Source: JAJTGZ01 sp964403525
GTDB lineage: Bacteria > Planctomycetota > Phycisphaerae > Phycisphaerales > UBA1924
Reading direction: 5' to 3'
Length of the DNA stretch: 64,000 nt
Assembly (NCBI GenBank): GCA_964403525.1
Contig: CAYOGE010000002.1
Coordinates: 62,001-126,000 of the forward strand
Program-made: the position numbers and the translations under genes
Shown here: positions 43,171 to 52,500 of the stretch, piece by piece
Layout: each line of letters starts with the position of its first letter
Position numbering within the stretch: the stretch's first letter is position 1
The notes under the pieces: generated by a model
What the model was told of the DNA's origin: nothing
Database searches by the model: none
The model's input: only the letters and a program-made list of their open reading frames with translations

Positions 43171-43638
43171 ATGAGTACGAAGACGACCACGAAGCCCGCC
43201 CGCATGTCCAAGAGCGCCGCCCGCGCCATCGCTGCCCAGAAGCAGAAGCACGCGATGTCCGCCACGACGGACAAGGCCCGCAAGGAGGCGATCGCCGAGA
43301 TTCAGAATCGTCTGGACGGGAAGCCCGCCGCCGCGAAGGCCACGGGCGGCAAGGCCCCCAAGACGCCGAAGGCTCCGAAGCCCGCGAAGGAGAAGAAGCC
43401 CAAGCGCGTGAGCGCCCTCGACGCCGCCGCGCAGGTGCTCGCCAAGGCCACCAAGCCCATGCGGGCCACGGACATGATCGCGGAGATGGAGGCCAAGGGA
43501 CTCTGGAAGAGCCCCGGCGGCAAGACCCCCGAGGCCACGCTCTACGCCGCGATCATCCGCGAGATCGCCGCCAAGGGGAACGCGGCCCGGTTCAAGAAGC
43601 ACGACAGGGGCGTCTTCGTCGCAGGAAAGGGAGCCTGA
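43171..43638 (+). CDS. HARE-HTH (HB1/ASXL) domain protein with basic N-terminus
   Basis: This 155-residue protein has an N-terminal Lys/Ala/Pro-rich half resembling a linker histone tail and a C-terminal HARE-HTH winged-helix domain: ALDAAAQVLAKATKPMRATDMIAEMEAKGLW, then ATLYAAIIREIAAKG and GVFVAGKG. Such domains link DNA-binding or RNA polymerase (RpoE delta-like) functions. The start has GGAG 6 nt upstream. It may compact phage DNA or regulate transcription. Confidence 0.75.
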   Translation: MSTKTTTKPARMSKSAARAIAAQKQKHAMSATTDKARKEAIAEIQNRLDGKPAAAKATGGKAPKTPKAPKPAKEKKPKRVSALDAAAQVLAKATKPMRATDMIAEMEAKGLWKSPGGKTPEATLYAAIIREIAAKGNAARFKKHDRGVFVAGKGA

Positions 43639-43641
43639 CCC

Positions 43642-43884
43642 ATGCAAGCCACGCACGCCCAACTCGAGGCCGTTCTCGCCGCCGCCAACCATCTGCTCGG
43701 CGCACGCCAAGACCAGATGCTGACGGTCGAGGAGTGGGCTGATCTCGCGCGGGCGGTCGCCGCCTGCACGGGGCGCAAGACGGCCGACCTGCTCATCGAA
43801 CGCGATCTCGAAGACGCGGCCGAGTACGGGCTCGCGTGGGACGAGGCAACCGAAGGGCCGCTCCCCGCCAGCGACGAGGACTGA
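43642..43884 (+). CDS. Small acidic phage protein
   Basis: This 80-residue protein starts 3 nt after the previous stop. It is predicted mostly helical (QATHAQLEAVLAAANHLLG and WADLARAVAAC), with an acidic C-terminus. No family recognised. It ends 8 nt before the end of the convergent methyltransferase gene. Confidence 0.6.
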   Translation: MQATHAQLEAVLAAANHLLGARQDQMLTVEEWADLARAVAACTGRKTADLLIERDLEDAAEYGLAWDEATEGPLPASDED

Positions 43885-43892
43885 CGCGACCA

Positions 43893-45260
43893 TCACGCCT
43901 TCCCCTTTGCCGCGACGCGGGTCGCGGCTTTCTCTTCGGCCTCAGCGTTCGAGCCCAGCCGCTCCGCCTTGCGGCCCGTGAACTTCTCCCACCGCTGCAC
44001 GATGACATCGCAGTACAGCGCGTCGAGTTCCATCAAGAACGCCCGCCGCCCGGTCATCTCCGCGCCAATGAGCGTGCTTCCGCTCCCGCCAAACAGATCG
44101 AGCACGTTCTCGCCGGGTCGTGACGAAAACTCGATGGCGCGTCGTGCGAGTTCAACGGGCTTCTCCGTGAGGTGGACCATGCTCTGCGGGTTCACCTTCT
44201 TGATCGACCACACGTCCGGCACGTTGGCGGGGCCGAAGAAGCGGTGCGCCGCGCCTTCTTTCCAGCCGTAGAAACACCATTCGTGGTTGCCCATGAAATC
44301 CTTGCGCGTGAGGACCGGGTGCTCCTTCACCCAGATGACTGCTTGCGCGAAGTAGAGTTCGTGCCGCTTCAGCACGGGCGGATAGTTGCCGCAGTTGGCA
44401 TAGCCGCCCCAGATGTAGAACCCGCCACCGGGAATCAGGACGCGGGCGATGTTGCCGAACCAAGCGTCGAGCAGTTTGTCGAACGCCTCGTCGGTCATGA
44501 AGTCGTTCATGAGCGGGCGGTCTTTGGCGCGGAGCTTCTTGTGCGTGGCCCTGCTCTTCTCGGGGTAGCGGTTGAGGTCGGCGCTCTGCTGATCGTGCTG
44601 GTCGGCCTTGCCCGGCAGCGCGAACGAACTCAGCCCTGCGACGATCGCGTTATTCGATCGCGGCTCGACCTTCACGTTGTACGGCGGATCGGTGTTCACG
44701 AGATGGATCGGCTGGCCATCCAGCAGCCGGTCTAGGTCTTCGGGCTTCGATGAGTCGCCGCACATCAGGCGGTGGTTGCCGAGCACCCAGATGTCGCCGG
44801 GCACGGTCGTCGCGGCGTCGGGCGGGCCGGGAACATCGTCGGGATCGGTGAGCCCGTCGTTTCCCGCCGGGGCCATGAGGGCGCTCAGGTCCTCTTCGCT
44901 GAACCCCAGGAGCGACAGATCAAAGTCGGCGCTCTGAAGTTCGCCCAGTTCGATCGGCAGCAACTCCATGTCCCACGACGAGAGTTCGTGGAGTTTGTTG
45001 TCGGCGATGCGCAGCGCCCGCACCTTGTCGGCGCTCAGTTCCCGCGCGACATGCACGGGCACCTTTTCCAGCCCGAGTTTCTCCGCCGCCTTGAGTCGGG
45101 TGTGTCCGGCGATGACAACGCCATCACCATCGACGACGATCGGCACGCGGAACCCGAACTCCTCGATGCTCTTGGCGACCGCGTCGATCGCGCCCTCGTT
45201 CTTGCGCGGGTTCTTTTCGTACGGCTTCACCTTGGCCAGCGGCCACATCTCGATCTTCAT
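43893..45260 (-). CDS. ParB-nuclease / DNA adenine methyltransferase fusion
   Basis: This 455-residue protein starts at ATG 45260 (AAGGAGCGAGGC upstream). It has an N-terminal ParB/Srx-type domain with VIAGHTRLKAAEKLG and a C-terminal beta-class methyltransferase with TDPPYNVK and LDLFGGSGSTL. Phage enzymes of this type methylate DNA, often protecting it from host restriction, and the ParB part may bind DNA. It could protect the element from the nearby restriction locus, which is inference. A long 5' region (45261-45867) precedes it. Confidence 0.88.
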   Translation of the reverse strand: MKIEMWPLAKVKPYEKNPRKNEGAIDAVAKSIEEFGFRVPIVVDGDGVVIAGHTRLKAAEKLGLEKVPVHVARELSADKVRALRIADNKLHELSSWDMELLPIELGELQSADFDLSLLGFSEEDLSALMAPAGNDGLTDPDDVPGPPDAATTVPGDIWVLGNHRLMCGDSSKPEDLDRLLDGQPIHLVNTDPPYNVKVEPRSNNAIVAGLSSFALPGKADQHDQQSADLNRYPEKSRATHKKLRAKDRPLMNDFMTDEAFDKLLDAWFGNIARVLIPGGGFYIWGGYANCGNYPPVLKRHELYFAQAVIWVKEHPVLTRKDFMGNHEWCFYGWKEGAAHRFFGPANVPDVWSIKKVNPQSMVHLTEKPVELARRAIEFSSRPGENVLDLFGGSGSTLIGAEMTGRRAFLMELDALYCDVIVQRWEKFTGRKAERLGSNAEAEEKAATRVAAKGKA

Positions 45261-45867
45261 GCCTCGCTCCTTGCGGCGATTGCGATTCCGTTCATGCCCC
45301 GCCGCACGCGCGGCCGGACCCGTCGGTTTGCTGTTGGCTCTGCGTCGGATTCGCGTCGGATCGCCCGTTCCCGGCCCCGCCCGTTGGCCACGGGTTCGCC
45401 CACGTTGGCCCACGTCGCGGCCTTGCCGGGGCGGGCGGACGACGCCGCGACGCCCCCGCCCCGCGCTCGGACACGCGAAACAAACTCAGTCGCCAAGCGC
45501 GGCTGTTCCCGCGGGCGTAGGGGGCCGGTCCCCCCTCGGGAAGTACCTAACCCGCGACTACCCGCCCCAGTTACCCACAATCCGCCCCTTCCCGGCCCGT
45601 TGGGCGACGTTGGGTCGTGGGCCGCAAGCGCGGGAGCGGGGCCACGTCCCGAGCCGTCCGCAACGCCGCAATCCGGGCCAACGTCGTGGCCCACGGGCGG
45701 GAGCCCGCAAGGGGGCAAGGCTGCGGCGCACTGCCGCGCACTGACGCGACAGTTCCGATTGATACCTATGCACGCGGGCGCGCCATCGCACGCGCACGCA
45801 CGCACGCGGGGTGCGGTCGGCCGTGATGGCGACTGACGCGACAGTTCGTGACAGTGCGGGGCAGCGG
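45261..45867. other. 607-bp stretch without a clear gene, with repeats
   Basis: No gene was seen between the primase end and the ParB-methyltransferase start. It holds two copies of ACTGACGCGACAGTTC (45740-45755 and 45832-45847), several GTTGGCCCACG-like motifs (near 45405, 45605 and 45685), and one AGTTACCCACA (45569). Beside the P4-type primase this could be a replication origin or a regulatory region. Confidence 0.4.
45740..45847. repeat. Two copies of a 16-bp direct repeat
   Basis: ACTGACGCGACAGTTC occurs at 45740-45755 and 45832-45847, with a 92-bp period. Each copy contains the inverted half-sites ACTG and CAGT around ACGCGA. It lies just downstream of the primase-helicase gene, so iteron-like binding is possible. 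Confidence 0.5.
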
Positions 45868-48318
45868 TCATACGGGCGGCACCTCCCCGCGCAGGCCGAT
45901 GCCCTCGTAGAACGAGACCATGCCGGTGCCGCGACGACGCGCGACGCCCGGCGCAGCGGCCATGAGGTCGCGGCCGAACGCCTGCTTCGTGCTGACGGCG
46001 TTGCGCCCGTCCTGCTCGCACCACCCCTTCCATGCGTCATAGAGGTTGTCCACCCATGCTCGATGGCCCACGCCGACAACGCAGCGGTCGCGGATGAAGG
46101 CGCCGACAGGGGAGCCGAGGTCCTCCATGTCGCGGATGGCATCCTCGCCGCTCTTGGGCTGGATGAACCGACCGCGCTGCCGCAGCCGCTTCCACCCCTC
46201 AATCGCCCAGAGCAGGATGCCGGGCAACTCGGCGAGCAGTTGGTCCGTGAGCGTCACGTCCTCCGTGCCGTAGAACGTGTTGGACAATCGCAGCACCAGG
46301 AATCGACCGGCCAACGCCGTGCTGGCGTCGTTGAGACGGGGCAGTTCGTTGGTCAGGAACATGAACCGCGTCGCCAGTTTCATGCTGACGGACCCGAGGA
46401 ACTTCCGGTCGATGGTCAGGGTGTCCTCGCCGGAGATGCACAGCAGGCGTTCGACCACCGTCCCGACGTTGTCGCCGCCGAAGCGGGCGTCGCTGACAAT
46501 GGCAAGGGACTTCTCGATGAGGGGCTGGAGGCCGAAGTTCCCGGCCAGACTGCTGGTCGTTGGCCCCACGACGTTTCCCGCGCCGACCAGGCGGGTGACG
46601 ATGCGCCCGATCGTGCCCTTACCCGACCGCCTTGGTCCCACGAGCAGCAGCATTTTCTGCTGGCTCGTGTCGCCCGTGAGGCAATAGCCCATCCACTCCT
46701 GAAGCAGTTCCACGGATTCGAGGTCGTCGCCGAACAACTGCTCAAGGAACTTGATCCACCGTTCGGGTGGCTCGGGGTCGGGGTTGTAATCGAAATCGAG
46801 CGCGTTGATGGTGAACAGCGCGGGCGTCGGGGTCAGCACACGTCCGGTCGGGATATGTAGGTTCAGCGACTTGCACGGCAGCAGTTCGAGCGCGGGCGGA
46901 CGGTCTTTACCGCCGCCGAGCCACGATGGGGACACCGTCGATGCGGGCAGGTGAACGAACGCCCGGATGGTGTCGAGTGCCTGCTTGACCGTCGTCGGGT
47001 TGGACTCGAAGTCCACCAGCTCCATCTCGCCCGTCTGCTTGTTGAGCACATACCGCAGCGCCTTGTGCAGCCACGGCTGGAGCCGCTGCTTGAGCCATTC
47101 CTCCTCGACCTGGCAGTAGCGGTTGCCGCGCCACTCCATGAGCAAGCCGCCATAGCCGTGCAGCGTGCGGCCGTCGGTGTGCTGGTTGAACTCGCGGGCA
47201 TACGCCTCGGCCGTCGGTAGTGTGCGCCTGGGCGATAGCACCAACCTGCCCGTTGCCGGGTCCTTCTGTCCGAGCGGGACAAGAAGATCGTCATCAGCAC
47301 CGGGCTCGTGCGCATCGGTGGAGGTGGGAGCCTCGGGTCGGGGCGGGCTGCGACGGCGGGGCGAAAACGTCTCCTTGCAGTCGGCGATGGCGCAGCCGAT
47401 CGTCATCTGCCCGTAGGTGCGCTCGCCGCGCTTCTCGTCCCATTTCTCGCGGAACAGGCCCGAACGCCGGAACAGCCGGTCCATGCGGGCTTCGTCTTTG
47501 CCGGTCCAGAACGCGAGCAGATTGCACATCGCCTGGTCCGCGCCGCTGTGATCGTCGGCGTGCAGAGACGTGTCCCCCGCCCACAACTTCTTGAAGCGGT
47601 CGCCGTTCTTGGCCGCGCTCGCCCGCTGGACCAACGCCTCGTCGTCGCCAGTGAAGCCCGCGGAGGCAACTGTTCCGTTGAGGTGCGGGGAACGCTTCTT
47701 CGGCCACAGCCGGATGCAGAGGGCATCAAGAGCGGCCTGCCGATCCTCGACCCCGGCGGGAGTGTCCGGCACCCGCTGCCCGGTGACGGTGAAGAACCGA
47801 TCCCGGTCGTAGACCTCGGATTCCTTGAATCCCGGTATGGCCTTGGACTTGCAGCCGACGCCTTCCGGCTTGCGCCCGGCGATGAACACCTTTACGCCGC
47901 GCCCGCTGGGCGAGACCTCGGTGTAGGAGTTCAGTGAGTCGATGATCTGGCGTGCGGCCGAGACGATGTTCCCGGCGTCGTCGATGCACCCGTCCAGGTC
48001 GATCCCGGCGAACGGGCCGTCGGCAGTGAAGACGTAGCCGATCCCGGCGTGCCCGCCCGCCTTCCACGCCGCTACCGCCTCATCGAAAGTGGCCCAGGTT
48101 GCTGGATCGGTCGAATCCGCGAGCCCGCCGCCCCGCGCGTTGACGGGCCACTTGGTCTGCTTGCCGCCCCGGGTGATGTATTTCCAGCACACCCACTGCG
48201 GACGTTCACGCAGGGCTGCGGGGATGCGGGTCGGGTCGAGGGCCGCGAGTGTCGAGGATGTCTCGCGGCCCGCCGTCGGGTCATTGGGCTCCGCGTCGCC
48301 GGAAGATTCGGTGGTCAC
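45868..48318 (-). CDS. P4-type primase-helicase
   Basis: This 816-residue replication protein has an N-terminal primase-polymerase-type domain (GIGYVFTADGPFAGIDLDGC, with acidic residues in GIDLD) and a C-terminal SF3-type helicase with Walker A (GPRRSGKGT, Lys about 567), a later acidic SDARFGGD, and FMFLTNELPRL as a sensor motif. It follows the order of P4 alpha-like and D5-type proteins. The start is GTG at 48318 overlapping the upstream stop (GTGA). It probably starts replication of the element. Confidence 0.88.
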   Translation of the reverse strand: MTTESSGDAEPNDPTAGRETSSTLAALDPTRIPAALRERPQWVCWKYITRGGKQTKWPVNARGGGLADSTDPATWATFDEAVAAWKAGGHAGIGYVFTADGPFAGIDLDGCIDDAGNIVSAARQIIDSLNSYTEVSPSGRGVKVFIAGRKPEGVGCKSKAIPGFKESEVYDRDRFFTVTGQRVPDTPAGVEDRQAALDALCIRLWPKKRSPHLNGTVASAGFTGDDEALVQRASAAKNGDRFKKLWAGDTSLHADDHSGADQAMCNLLAFWTGKDEARMDRLFRRSGLFREKWDEKRGERTYGQMTIGCAIADCKETFSPRRRSPPRPEAPTSTDAHEPGADDDLLVPLGQKDPATGRLVLSPRRTLPTAEAYAREFNQHTDGRTLHGYGGLLMEWRGNRYCQVEEEWLKQRLQPWLHKALRYVLNKQTGEMELVDFESNPTTVKQALDTIRAFVHLPASTVSPSWLGGGKDRPPALELLPCKSLNLHIPTGRVLTPTPALFTINALDFDYNPDPEPPERWIKFLEQLFGDDLESVELLQEWMGYCLTGDTSQQKMLLLVGPRRSGKGTIGRIVTRLVGAGNVVGPTTSSLAGNFGLQPLIEKSLAIVSDARFGGDNVGTVVERLLCISGEDTLTIDRKFLGSVSMKLATRFMFLTNELPRLNDASTALAGRFLVLRLSNTFYGTEDVTLTDQLLAELPGILLWAIEGWKRLRQRGRFIQPKSGEDAIRDMEDLGSPVGAFIRDRCVVGVGHRAWVDNLYDAWKGWCEQDGRNAVSTKQAFGRDLMAAAPGVARRRGTGMVSFYEGIGLRGEVPPV

Positions 48319-48638
48319 GATGCAACCGCAACCTCCTTCGGGACAGTTCCCTCGCTACGAAGGACGCGGAAAGCGTCGTTCCCGAGTTCGTGCGAGCACA
48401 TGCCGACGAACACCCGCGCCACGGCGAGCGCGAGCGGGGCACCGGCGTCGAGAACCACCAGGCGCTCCTCGGCGTTGATGGCGTATCCGGCCTCCAAGCG
48501 GACGGCGGACTCCCCGTGCAGGCAGCCGACGGAGAGAATCGCCAAGAGCAAGGTGTCTTCGACCGCGCCCATGTCGGTCGTTTCGTTGAACTGAATGCGA
48601 TACACGGAACGGCCAGAGCGGTCGTCTTTGGTGGTCAT
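48315..48638 (-). CDS. Small protein upstream of the primase
   Basis: This 107-residue protein starts at ATG 48638 with AGGAGG 6 nt upstream. It has two predicted helical segments (AILSVGCLHGESAVRLEAGY and ALAVARVFVGMCSHEL). Its function is unknown. Its start is 18 nt downstream of a promoter-like motif copy (48656-48687). Confidence 0.6.
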   Translation of the reverse strand: MTTKDDRSGRSVYRIQFNETTDMGAVEDTLLLAILSVGCLHGESAVRLEAGYAINAEERLVVLDAGAPLALAVARVFVGMCSHELGNDAFRVLRSEGTVPKEVAVAS

Positions 48639-48655
48639 GTTGAGCCTCCTGAGCA

Positions 48656-48687
48656 CATCTACGCGAACGGGGAAACGAGTGGCGGGC
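48656..48687 (-). promoter_or_regulatory. Copy 2 of shared bipartite promoter-like motif
   Basis: Read on the - strand: GCCCGCCAC, 11 nt, TTCGCGTAGATG. The GCCCGCCAC and TTCGCGTAGATG parts are identical to those of copy 1 at 39593-39624, while the 11-nt spacers differ. It lies in front of the small protein and primase genes. Confidence 0.7.
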
Positions 48688-48691
48688 GAGT

Positions 48692-49213
48692 TCACAGGTA
48701 CTCCTCAAGCCCGGCATCGCGGAACACCTCCCGGATGCGGGCGCACTGGTCACGCAGGGTGCGACGCGGGATGCCCATCTGCTCTGCGATCGGGGCCAGA
48801 GCGTCACGCTGGAGAAGGTCCACGAGTTGGCGTTGGAGTGGTGTCAACAGAGGCATGACACCGGCGAGATCGATCCGCAGATTGATGATGTGCTGCTGCC
48901 TGCCTTCAGATGTCGCGCGATCCACAAGCACGTCAGTCAGACCATCGAGCGACTGGGTCGTGCCACGGCGCTTCTGAGCGTTTCTCTCTCGGAGCAGCGA
49001 GGCTTTCTGACTGCTCACGACGATGTTGACAAACGCTTCGCGGGGCGCACGAGCGGGGTCGTAGGTGTCCCAGACGGCGAGGAGCCGAGCCATGAGCTCG
49101 GCGGCGAATGCCTCGATCTCGCCGCTGCGGATGATGCCGCGCTGGTTGAGGTCCTTGACTTCGGTGGCGATGACCATGTTGGCAAACTGGAGGTCCTTGG
49201 GATCGATTTGCAT
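48692..49213 (-). CDS. Sigma-factor-like phage protein
   Basis: This 173-residue protein starts at ATG 49213. Its C-terminus has a region-4-like HTH (LTPLQRQLVDLLQRDALAPIAEQMGIPRRTLRDQCARIREVF). The N-terminus contains YDPARAPREAFVNIVVSSQ, as in short sigma-70-like phage or ECF proteins. It may direct RNA polymerase to the element's own promoters; the promoter-like motif nearby is a candidate target. Assignment to the sigma family is by pattern only. Confidence 0.65.
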   Translation of the reverse strand: MQIDPKDLQFANMVIATEVKDLNQRGIIRSGEIEAFAAELMARLLAVWDTYDPARAPREAFVNIVVSSQKASLLRERNAQKRRGTTQSLDGLTDVLVDRATSEGRQQHIINLRIDLAGVMPLLTPLQRQLVDLLQRDALAPIAEQMGIPRRTLRDQCARIREVFRDAGLEEYL

Positions 49214-49566
49214 GCGGATGAGTCCTTCATGAGCGCAGCCACAGCGCCGGGGCGCGGGGCCACGTTGAGAGCGGGCGGGATTGAGAGGGCCGTTACGAGA
49301 TGAGGGCCGCGCACGCGGACGACCGATCAGGCTCGGCATGGGCGCGGCACAAGTCGGAGTGCAGAGCGGTGGCCGCTACGGACCATGCTCCGGGTTCGGG
49401 GCAGGGAGTAGCGATGGATCAGGTGGTCGGGGGCGTGGTATCACGGCGTCGGCCTTTCTGGTTTGTCATCGCACTATCACGATGAGGACCAGAGTTTCCG
49501 CGCGTACGTGGTGCATGTTCGTGCACGTCGAGGTGATCAAAGGTGGACAGGCCGCAAGGGCAGCCG
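49214..49566. other. 353-bp stretch without a convincing gene
   Basis: It lies between the orphan 1023-residue gene and the sigma-like gene. It contains a small inverted repeat near 49509 (GTGCA/TGCAC, with TGTTCG between). No conserved coding pattern was seen. Confidence 0.35.
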
Positions 49567-52500
49567 TCACGTCCGAACGCGATAGCGCCCGTTCGTTTGC
49601 CCAGGCATGATGATCACGCCCGCCCAGTCACCGTCCTTGCGAAGATCGTCAAGCATGCGGCGTGCGCTCGAACGCACTGCCTCAATGGCGTCTTTGGTAA
49701 GACCTTCATCGCCGGCCTCGATCAATGCTGCCACCACGGCGTATTGGCCGTCCGTCAGCGCCTTCTTTTCCTTGCCCTTCACGGTGCAGGGATCGCCCGC
49801 ACGGCCGAGCACCACCATTGGACCCGGCTGGCCGTTCGGAGCAGTTCTCGACCCGTTCAAGGTTGCATGGAGTTGAGGAGGCTCCGCCTGCGCGTTGAGC
49901 GCCTCGAATGCCGCCTGGAGGCGTTGGCCCCTGTCACACAGGCTGCTTGCAGCGCCCACGACGAATGACTCTTCGTTCTCGCTGCCGTTCGAGTAGATGA
50001 GACCGACCAGTTGATCTTTGAGAGTGCGGATCGCGAGCCGGGTGTCAACCTCCCAGGCGACCGGCTCGGCGATGAGACCAACAAGATGCGGCCCAACGCC
50101 GTTGCTGGCGGTCTCAGCGTCTTTCAGATGCTGCACGATTGGGTCAATCCACTTGTGAAGCTGCTCCTGCACCTTCACGGTGAGGGCGTGCGTGTTCGCG
50201 GCACTTCCCCGAGCAGTCAGCGATTGCAATCTCGCGCCCAGCGACATGATGCCGTTGTCCACAGCAACGAGGGAGGACAAGAGCGGACCGATCCGCTCTG
50301 CTCGTTGCTCCGGCGTGCCCGTCGGTGGTGGCGCAGTCCCAGAGCCAGACGGCGTTGTCGGCGATCCTTCGGCGGGCCTGCGGGCCGCCGCTTGTGCGTC
50401 TGCCCGGGCCAGCATCTGCTTCCATGCCGCTCGGCAGCGTTTCTCGTGCTCCGCGATGAGGTGCTCGGACTGTTTGATGAAGAACTCTTCCGCGGCCGTC
50501 AACTCGAACACGCGAGGACCGACCTTCAGCCTTGCCCTTGCGATGAACCGCTCCACCTTCTGAAGCTCGCCGTTGGTCCACTCCGGCACCGCCGACAGAT
50601 CGTCGATGTCGCCTTCCGTGAGCATGCCAACGAGCTGGTCGCAGGTCTGCTGCGCCTCGCCCGCACCGTCGAGGTGCTGAACATGCGAGAAGCAGGTGCT
50701 GAGGCGATCACGCACGTTCTCGATCAGATGCAGCAGCGGATGTGGGTTGAAGCCGACGTGGACCGTGGCCTGTGTCTGCACCATCGCGCTCGCCAGCATC
50801 CAGTACCGGTGGAGCATCTGCAAGAACCGTGCGGGGTCGGCGAAGTGCTTCACAGACGTACCGGTCGGGCAACGGCACGACACAATCATCAGGTTGGCGA
50901 GGCGAGACACTTGTGCCTGCACGGGTTGCGACGCGGTCGCCTGACAGGTGCTCATCGCCTTCTCGACCGCCTGCTGAATCTCAGCGGGCGTTTCGGCGGG
51001 CGAGGCCATTGCAGGGTGAGCCATCATCGCCGTTGACATGAGGATGCCGAACCGCTCTGGAACATCCATCTCCAGCAGCGGCGGCGATTTCATGAGTGTT
51101 CGGATCGCGTCGAAACCGGGCCGCTTCATGATCACGTCAGCGTGAGAGATCACCTCGTCCACCCATGCCTTGTGGTCGGCCTCGGGCATGGCGTCCGGAT
51201 AGTCGCGACCAATCCGAACAAGATCACGAGTAACCATGAACAGCACGACCACGTCGGCCACGCTCTGAGGATCGGGCTTGACGCCCGCCGGTTGGGACGG
51301 GGCTGCCTTATCGCTGCGGGGCGGCAACGCCAGCTCCACACGGACCGCCTTGATGCGCGAGATGAGAGAATCGAGCGCCGAGAGGTAGGACCACTTCACT
51401 ACGACGTTGGCGTACCAACGGTCGTGATGTTCGGGCCGCGCTACGGCGCTGGCGCCTTTCACCAACGCGAATACAGCCTCGTGCTGCCCTGCTTCAGCCA
51501 ATGAGCGGCATGCTTCCAGAATCGCATCGCTCGACTCTTCGAGGTAGCTCGTGCTGCCTTCGTCGATCGACCAGTAGGGGTGGGTGCCGCCCTCGACCGG
51601 AACACTGCGTCCGCTCTCGTCGGGTTCGCCGGGCCGCATCCCTTCCCCTGGGCCGAACATGCCGATGGCTTCCTGCGCGTAGCGGTCGAGCACGTCGCGG
51701 TGCGTCCAGAGGAATGCGCCTTCCGAGTCGATCGCCTCGACCATCTCTTTCCAGCCACGAACATCGTCGCGCAGCACGCGTTCATTCACGCCGGTGCGAC
51801 TTCTCACGGCGAGCGGGTTTCGACGACACGCCGCCGCCCAGTACAAAAACATCAGGCGATGGCGTTCAACCGCACGGAGGAGATCGTTCACGCGGTCGGC
51901 CGCCGACGTAACGTCCCTGGCGGCAGATGCCTTGTTCACCAGCATCGCCTCCCACCGATCCGCCCGCCTCGCATACTCCGCCCGCGCAAGCACGGCCTTC
52001 GACGCTGGCGGGTCATAGACCCCGGGGTCCGGGTCGTCGTACATCGCCAACCCATCGATCGCCTCGTCCAGCAACAGGCGTTCGTCCGGCGGCAGAGCGC
52101 CCGCTGCCTGAAAGTTGAACACAGGTGAACCGTTTGCCGAGTACTCCTTGGCGAACAACCCGCGAAGGGTTGCGGCAGCACCGGCGGTGCCTGCGCGATG
52201 GAACACAGTCGATGGCGTCGCCGTCGCACCCGACCCAACGAACATGTACGCGAGTTCATCCTGCTTCGGGGAAGCGGCGCGATGCTTGACCACGTCGGCC
52301 ATCGCGGTCTTGGCGGCGGTCACCATCTCAGAAAGCCAGGATGGGTGCCGCCCGTTCTTGGGGTACGCGGGATCATTCAGGTCCAAAGCCATCGCCACCT
52401 CTTGCGGCGTCAGTTCCGACTCAGCCTTGAATGAGAACTCCTGCCAGTCGTCCGTCCCGGCCTCTTCCGGCAATCCATGCTGATGGTTGAGCCGAGCCAC

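Larger units (their letters stand above)
26046..49213 (-). mobile_element. Prophage-like block
   Basis: Structural genes (portal, capsid, tail tube, tape measure, terminase), a P4-type primase and a sigma-like gene occupy this stretch almost entirely on the - strand. The serine recombinase at 53.1-54.7 kb is the probable integrase. No holin or lysin was recognised, so it may be defective or use unknown lysis genes. Confidence 0.75.
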
